The notes beneath the pieces were generated by a model. The model worked only from the letters and a program-made list of their open reading frames with translations. It searched no databases and was not told where the DNA came from. DNA of 64,000 nt from JACKHO01 sp041398745 (GTDB lineage: Bacteria > Planctomycetota > Planctomycetia > Planctomycetales > Planctomycetaceae), in contig JAWKUB010000003.1 in assembly GCA_041398745.1 (NCBI GenBank), positions 806,001-870,000 of the forward strand. The letters run 5' to 3'. Numbering within the stretch: position 1 is the first letter of the stretch; each line of letters opens with the position of its first letter. The position numbers were made by a program, and so were the translations under genes. This document shows positions 59,726 through 64,000 of the stretch, piece by piece.

Positions 59726-60688
59726 ATGGCGAGCTATTTTCGTAAACGCAGTACGTTTCACCTTCCGATTACGCTCAGTCTTTCGTTGATTGCACTGAAC
59801 GTCACGCTGATGATTTGCTGGATCATCGTGTTGTCGCAGGGAGCAAAATGGACGGCCATGACCGTCGGCATTGTGGCGTTCACGCTGGTGCTGGCGGGGC
59901 TCATCATCTGGCTGGTGCTGACGCTCAAAGAAATTGCACTGAATAATCGACAGGCCAATTTCGTCGACAGCGTGACCCACGAACTGAAGTCGCCCATTGC
60001 GGCCCTGCAGTTGTATCTGGAAACCCTGCGGATGCGTCAATTGACCGATGAACAACGCAGCGAGTTTCACGGCATTATGGCCAAAGAGCTCAAACGGCTC
60101 GATCAACTCATCAACCAGTTGCTGGAAGTGGGACGGCTCGATGCTCTTGGAGAAAACGAGGAACCGGAAGTCATTCGCCTCGATAAAATGCTCCCGCCCA
60201 TCGCGGAAACGGCCTGTTCGCATCGACAACTCAATGCGAATGAGGTTTACACGTTTAACGTCCCCAGAATCGCCATTCATGCGCGGCGCATTGTGCTGGA
60301 GCTCATTCTGTCGAACCTGCTCGACAATGCGGTGAAGTATGGAGGAAACCCGCCGCGCGTCGTTGTCGATGTGGAGCCGTCAGGTTCGCGCCGCGTGAAA
60401 ATGCGAATTACGAACAACGGTGCCGGCGTTCCGCTCGAAGATCGCCAGAAGATTTTCCGCATTTTCTACCGCGGCGGCAGTGAACTTGAACGGCGGCAGA
60501 AGGGAACCGGTCTGGGGTTGTACATTGTCCATACGCTGGTGAAGAAAATGCATGGAAGGGTTTATTTGCAAGACCGAGATGATGACGAACCAGGTTGCGT
60601 GTTTGTCGTTGAGTTGCCGGGACGTGTTGAGATTTCCGATAATGAACAGGCGCCAATGGCCGCGCCAAACTTGGAATCGAGGGCATGA
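59726..60688 (+). CDS. sensor histidine kinase
   Basis: A 320-residue membrane histidine kinase. Two N-terminal membrane helices (about 13-37 and 45-67) enclose only a few residues, so it has almost no periplasmic sensor part. The HisKA domain has the phospho-His in SVTHELKSPIAALQLYLETL. The HATPase_c domain shows N box LSNLLDNAVKYGG, G1 ITNNGAGVP, F box IFRIFYRG and G2 GTGLGLYIVHTLV. The acidic DELK-type P residues of a phosphatase motif are present (HELK). It overlaps the response regulator by 4 bp (ATGA) and must signal to it. The short loop suggests sensing within the membrane. Confidence 0.92.
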   Translation: MASYFRKRSTFHLPITLSLSLIALNVTLMICWIIVLSQGAKWTAMTVGIVAFTLVLAGLIIWLVLTLKEIALNNRQANFVDSVTHELKSPIAALQLYLETLRMRQLTDEQRSEFHGIMAKELKRLDQLINQLLEVGRLDALGENEEPEVIRLDKMLPPIAETACSHRQLNANEVYTFNVPRIAIHARRIVLELILSNLLDNAVKYGGNPPRVVVDVEPSGSRRVKMRITNNGAGVPLEDRQKIFRIFYRGGSELERRQKGTGLGLYIVHTLVKKMHGRVYLQDRDDDEPGCVFVVELPGRVEISDNEQAPMAAPNLESRA

Positions 60689-61422
60689 AATCGGGACAGA
60701 GACGAATTCTGATCGTGGAAGACGAAGAGGCAATCGCTACCGGGCTGCGATTTAATCTTCAGGCGGAAGGGTACGACGCGTTTGTCCTGCCTGACGGACC
60801 GTCCACGTTGTCGTACCTGGACGAGCATCCCGGCAGTCTGGATTTGGTGTTACTCGATCTCATGCTTCCCGGGATGAGCGGTTACGAGATTTGCCGCAGC
60901 ATTCGGGAAACGGAAGACATTCTTCCGATTATGGTGCTCAGTGCGCGCACGCTCACCGAGGACAAAGCCCATGCATTTGACTGCGGCGCCGACCAGTACA
61001 TGACGAAGCCGTTCGCCATTCCCGAACTCATGAGTCGTGTTCGCAATTTGCTGGCCAGAAATGAACGACTCATTCGCATTGGTGAGTCAAAGGCGCGAAA
61101 TCAGGCGAAGGAGAACTATCTGTTTGGAAATGTCGAAGTCGACTTCCGCCAGTTTCAGGTCATTCGCGACGGAGAAACGCATCAGCTCACCACGCTCGAA
61201 ATGCAGCTTTTGAGTTACCTGATTGATCACGCGAACGAAGTCTTGTCGCGCAGCCGAATTCTCAAAGACGTGTGGGATACCAGCGTGGAAGTCTCGACTC
61301 GTACCATCGACAACTTCGTCATGCGGCTCCGCAAGTACATCGAGACCGATCCCGCCAATCCACAGCATCTCATTTCCGTGCGCGGAACTGGTTATCGCTT
61401 TGTTCCCGAACTGGACGGTTAA
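60685..61422 (+). CDS. OmpR-family response regulator
   Basis: A 245-residue response regulator partner of the histidine kinase. The receiver domain carries the acid pair in ILIVEDEEA, phospho-acceptor Asp in LVLLDLMLPGMSGYE and Lys in YMTKPFAIPEL. The C-terminal winged helix is LFGNVEVDFRQFQVIRDGETHQLTTLEMQLLSYLIDHANEVLSRSRILKDVW with VSTRTIDNFVMRLRKYIE and the wing ISVRGTGYRFVPE. The targets are unknown. Start ATG lies in the kinase stop region, so translation is coupled. Confidence 0.94.
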   Translation: MKSGQRRILIVEDEEAIATGLRFNLQAEGYDAFVLPDGPSTLSYLDEHPGSLDLVLLDLMLPGMSGYEICRSIRETEDILPIMVLSARTLTEDKAHAFDCGADQYMTKPFAIPELMSRVRNLLARNERLIRIGESKARNQAKENYLFGNVEVDFRQFQVIRDGETHQLTTLEMQLLSYLIDHANEVLSRSRILKDVWDTSVEVSTRTIDNFVMRLRKYIETDPANPQHLISVRGTGYRFVPELDG

Positions 61423-61471
61423 TCACGTCTGCTTTTGATCAACGATGAACACGCCAACGGTAAACTTGGAA

Positions 61472-61500
61472 CGGGAGGGCGAGGCTCCCGCCGAGCCGCA
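61472..61500 (+). repeat. planctomycete GC-rich repeat, copy C
   Basis: CGGGAGGGCGAGGCTCCCGC followed by CGAGCCGCA. It is the best-kept of three copies in the window; accidental translation reads REGEAPAEP. It lies in the 120-bp gap between the response regulator and the convergent acyltransferase gene. Confidence 0.7.
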
Positions 61501-61542
61501 TTTGCGATTGGACGCCGAAACCACGCTCAGTGCGTGCTATTT

Positions 61543-62850
61543 TCATGGCACCGGATTGAAGTCATGCGGACGACGAGCTGAATGTTCTTTCACTTCGTCG
61601 GAAACTGGCCGGGCAACTGCCGGCGGATCCATGACGGCTGCTTGCATCTGCGGAATGCATTCGTCGGGACGTGGTGCGTACTTCTTGAGCCGAAGGAATG
61701 GTTGTTCGATGAGTGTCCAGGAAACCTTGGCGAAGAGTAGCGAGAGGAGAACTGTCCCGCCGAAGTTCACCCAACCCTGAATCGATTCGCTGGCCGAAAT
61801 GGGAGACAGGCCATGCACAATGCTGTACGCGAATCGGTGGAAAACGTAAATGGCGTAGCTGTATTTTCCGAGGGTTTGCAGCGGTGGCAGGGAGAATCCC
61901 CGGTACAGCACGTGGTCCGCAGGGACTGTCGCAAGGGTTCCAATCAGACTGACGAAGAACAGTGCGATCAGGGTGTGTCCCAGCGTGTAGGCGGCGAAGT
62001 CCTGAGACTTCAGTACCGGCCAGACGACATCAACCCCCACGAGCAGCAGGCCGCTGATCAGCAGGAGTCCGGGAAACCACTTCGTTGTATTGCGATAAAA
62101 ACTTGCGTTTCGAAGACCAATCGCTATTAGTGCGCCGAAGCAGAGACTGTCCATGCGTGTGAACGTGAGTGCGTAGGTCGTCACACCGGGAAGCCCTTGC
62201 GTGAGCATGGCCAAGCGCAGGCCCAGTGCTACGGCGCATAACACTCCGCACAGACGGGTCAGATTCTTTCGTGATAATGCGGCCACAACCAGCGGCCAGA
62301 CGAGATAGAACTGTTCCTCGACAGCCAGGGACCAGAAGTGATTGAGAATGCGCTCCGCTGGCCAACTTCCGCGCCAGGCAAACAGGACATTCTGCAGATA
62401 AAACCAGTAGTACCACTGGTCGGCTCGAGTTTGAGCGACCGGATGCGTTGCGGTCCATTGGCCACTCAGCCACAGCCACGTCGGCACAATGACAAACACA
62501 CCAATCAAGGTGGCATAGTACAGAGGGAAAATCCTTACGGCGCGACGTGTCAGGAAACTTTTCCAGTAGCCAACGCGACCTCGTGTTTCCAGCAGAATGC
62601 CGGTAATGAGGAATCCAGACAGGACAAAGAACAGGTCGACCCCAATCCAACCTGCCGACGCCACCTTGCGAATGATGAGCGTCGGAGGAAATCCGTCATT
62701 GGGTATTTTCAGGCAGTCATACATCAAGACGAGCAGCACTGCCAAACCCCGCACTCCATCAAGTGGAGGCGAGTGCTTTTCCAATCCCTGTTCAAATGGT
62801 CGTTGCTCAGGCCAAACCTGATTGCGAATCCAATTCCACATAACTCTCAC
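61543..62850 (-). CDS. acyltransferase-3 family membrane protein
   Basis: A 435-residue membrane O-acyltransferase. About ten helices carry the family marks: LDGVRGLAVLLVLMYD at the first helix (Asp in place of the common His/Arg pair context), GVDLFFVLSGFLITGILLE, FLTRRAVRIFPLYYATL and NHFWSLAVEEQFYLVWPL. Such proteins move acetyl or other acyl groups onto periplasmic polysaccharides. The start is best placed at the GTG at 62850, which gives a GTGA overlap with the upstream GNAT gene and GGAGG 6 nt before it; an ATG three codons later is possible. A longer frame upstream would overlap that gene by 140 bp. The C-terminal tail (about 45 residues) is cytoplasmic and Pro/Arg-rich. Confidence 0.88.
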   Translation of the reverse strand: MRVMWNWIRNQVWPEQRPFEQGLEKHSPPLDGVRGLAVLLVLMYDCLKIPNDGFPPTLIIRKVASAGWIGVDLFFVLSGFLITGILLETRGRVGYWKSFLTRRAVRIFPLYYATLIGVFVIVPTWLWLSGQWTATHPVAQTRADQWYYWFYLQNVLFAWRGSWPAERILNHFWSLAVEEQFYLVWPLVVAALSRKNLTRLCGVLCAVALGLRLAMLTQGLPGVTTYALTFTRMDSLCFGALIAIGLRNASFYRNTTKWFPGLLLISGLLLVGVDVVWPVLKSQDFAAYTLGHTLIALFFVSLIGTLATVPADHVLYRGFSLPPLQTLGKYSYAIYVFHRFAYSIVHGLSPISASESIQGWVNFGGTVLLSLLFAKVSWTLIEQPFLRLKKYAPRPDECIPQMQAAVMDPPAVARPVSDEVKEHSARRPHDFNPVP

Positions 62851-64000
62851 GACCCACCTCCCTGAAAATGCAGGAAGTTCGTGATCAGATAGTCTTTGGC
62901 CATTTTGAGACCCTGCGTTACCCGTAGTGCCGCTTTCCCTGGCAGACTCGTCGCGCAGACCCACGACGCAATGCTCCTCCGATCGGGCCAAATGCGTTCA
63001 ATAAATGAATCGGGCTGGGAGCAACTGTCAATGAGTTCCAAGTGTCCCAACTTTTGGGCTGCCTCGCAGACCATGTGTGCCTTCAACTGAAACCCCGGGC
63101 AGCCCCGTTCGTAGTCAGGATTCCATCCCAGTTTGAAAGCGAATGCTTCGCGTCCAGAAACGAGGTGCACGACGGAACCAACGACTTCGTGGCCAACTCG
63201 CAGTTGCGAAAAGAAGAGTTTGCCGCGCCGCCCCAGTCCCCGCGTCATCTCCTGAAAGAAGGCGAGGTGTTCGGCTGAAGATTTCATGGCACTGCCGCAC
63301 TGGGCCTTCCATCCCGCTGCCTCGAGATCGAGAAAACTGTGCGTCAGGGCATCAATTTGTTCAGAAGAGCAATTTGCCGCATTGATGATTTCAAATGCCA
63401 CCGGGCCATGCTTTTCGAGTTCTTTCAATCCCTTCCGGAGACTTTTGGCACGTCGCAACGACACGGACTTCACAAGGCATTCTGGACCAGCATCTGAAGG
63501 AGTGAGAGCGGCTCGCTGTTTGGCACGCCCCTGCCAGACAGCGTTGCCAGACTGCTGCAATGCATCCGTGAAGGCCTTCATGCCCGGCGATTCTACGGCG
63601 GCAGACATAAACTCCATTCCGTGCCACGGATGAGTGCCCCGCTGCATGAAATCTACAACGGCTTGCGACGCGACTTGTTCTGCCCGGTCTCGTATGAGGA
63701 ATCCATCCAGGAATGAATGTTGTGTTCGCCAGCCTACTAAATGGGGAAGCGGTAAGTATTTGGTGTGGCGAACTTCATTGAACAGTCCCACGCCTATGAG
63801 CTCAGTGCCGTTGAGGAGGTCGAGGACGAGTGGCGTGCGTTCCCCGAGGTGTTGTACCGCTGCTTGAACGAATTCAGGTGAGAGAAACGGGTTACCGCCA
63901 CGGCACTTATCTTCCAGTTGGCGCCAGGCCGAAAGGTCACCGGCATTCAGCTCGTCGAATGGCCGAACGCGCACATGCAAATCGCAAGATTGCAGTTGCG
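62847..64000 (-). CDS. BioF2-like GNAT acetyltransferase (5' end cut by window)
   Basis: At least 377 residues. The frame is open to the window edge; the only internal candidate start is the TTG at 63980, so the true N-terminus is probably a few residues outside. Blocks fit the BioF2/CelD-BcsL type of FemAB-related GNAT proteins: GGNPFLSPEFVQAAVQHLG near the N-terminus, AKSLRKGLKELEKHGPVAFEII in the centre, and FFSQLRVGHEVVGSVVHLVSGREAFAFKLGWNPDYERGCPGFQLKAHMV in the second GNAT half. These enzymes work in exopolysaccharide or lipid modification in the cytoplasm. The overlap with the acyltransferase-3 gene suggests a joint polysaccharide-modification operon. Confidence 0.8.
   Translation of the reverse strand, partial: QLQSCDLHVRVRPFDELNAGDLSAWRQLEDKCRGGNPFLSPEFVQAAVQHLGERTPLVLDLLNGTELIGVGLFNEVRHTKYLPLPHLVGWRTQHSFLDGFLIRDRAEQVASQAVVDFMQRGTHPWHGMEFMSAAVESPGMKAFTDALQQSGNAVWQGRAKQRAALTPSDAGPECLVKSVSLRRAKSLRKGLKELEKHGPVAFEIINAANCSSEQIDALTHSFLDLEAAGWKAQCGSAMKSSAEHLAFFQEMTRGLGRRGKLFFSQLRVGHEVVGSVVHLVSGREAFAFKLGWNPDYERGCPGFQLKAHMVCEAAQKLGHLELIDSCSQPDSFIERIWPDRRSIASWVCATSLPGKAALRVTQGLKMAKDYLITNFLHFQGGGS

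Noticed and set aside
61445..61780. 111-codon plus-strand frame containing REGEAPAEPH
   Set aside because: Accidental translation of the GC-rich repeat, then antisense of the acyltransferase gene.

Overview
The window looks like a chromosomal segment of a planctomycete (Planctomycetota). The evidence is the gene content: two proteins of the DUF1559 pseudopilin-like family, a DUF1570 metalloprotease-like protein, a DUF1580 excisionase-like protein, a Tat-exported Gfo/Idh/MocA oxidoreductase, a 2.1-kresidue secreted protein, many secreted Pro/Ala-rich proteins, and several GC-rich intergenic repeats whose accidental translations read EGEAPAEP or SAGVSPA. Genus cannot be fixed from the sequence alone.

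Layout. (1) About 1-11.7 kb is accessory DNA: an integrative element next to tRNA-Arg(CCT) at 11635-11708. Reading leftwards from the tRNA, all on the minus strand, come a tyrosine integrase, a winged-helix regulator with an unknown N-terminal part, a DUF1580 protein, a serine-recombinase-fold protein that has lost its catalytic residues, a DUF927 P-loop ATPase, a Prim-Pol primase and a DUF1016-like protein. Left of that lie gene-poor DNA with probable gene remnants and two small secreted proteins. The second attachment site was not found, so the left boundary is unknown. (2) 12-17 kb holds an inverse-autotransporter-like surface protein of about 1590 residues with 140-residue repeats, and a PilZ protein. 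(3) 17.5-22.6 kb holds two polytopic membrane proteins (YfhO-like; glycosyltransferase-39-like) and a DUF1559 protein. (4) 22.8-29.2 kb is one giant secreted protein. (5) 29.6-34.7 kb has leuD, a ParE-type toxin-antitoxin pair, a pseudopilin-like protein, a DUF1559 protein with a serpin-like C-terminus and an SH3-like secreted protein. (6) 35.2-42.3 kb has the Tat oxidoreductase, a DUF1570 protein, galU, purC, an FHA-class III nucleotidyl cyclase and a FmdB zinc ribbon. (7) 42.6-46.9 kb has a cytoplasmic trypsin-lipase fusion, a near-perfect parS site, a cluster of dispersed repeats, a DUF58 protein and small unknowns. (8) 47-57.3 kb has uvrB-comB, a PstS-like protein, a PDZ/YbaY/DUF4214 protein, glnS, a zinc-ribbon membrane protein, OmpH/Skp and a hotdog thioesterase. 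(9) 57.4-64 kb has a protein with five short helical motifs, a secreted TPR-like protein, a histidine kinase/response regulator pair, an acyltransferase-3 protein and a BioF2-like GNAT protein cut by the window end.

Cooperation. Clear functional groups are the element replication/integration genes, the toxin-antitoxin pair, the two-component pair (ATGA overlap), the pseudopilin-like pair, galU with the DUF1570 gene (TGATG overlap), and acyltransferase with GNAT (GTGA overlap, a likely envelope-polysaccharide pair). The most unusual items are the trypsin-lipase fusion with both catalytic triads apparently intact, the catalytically dead recombinase, the DUF1559-serpin-like fusion, the short-motif array protein and the isolated parS site.
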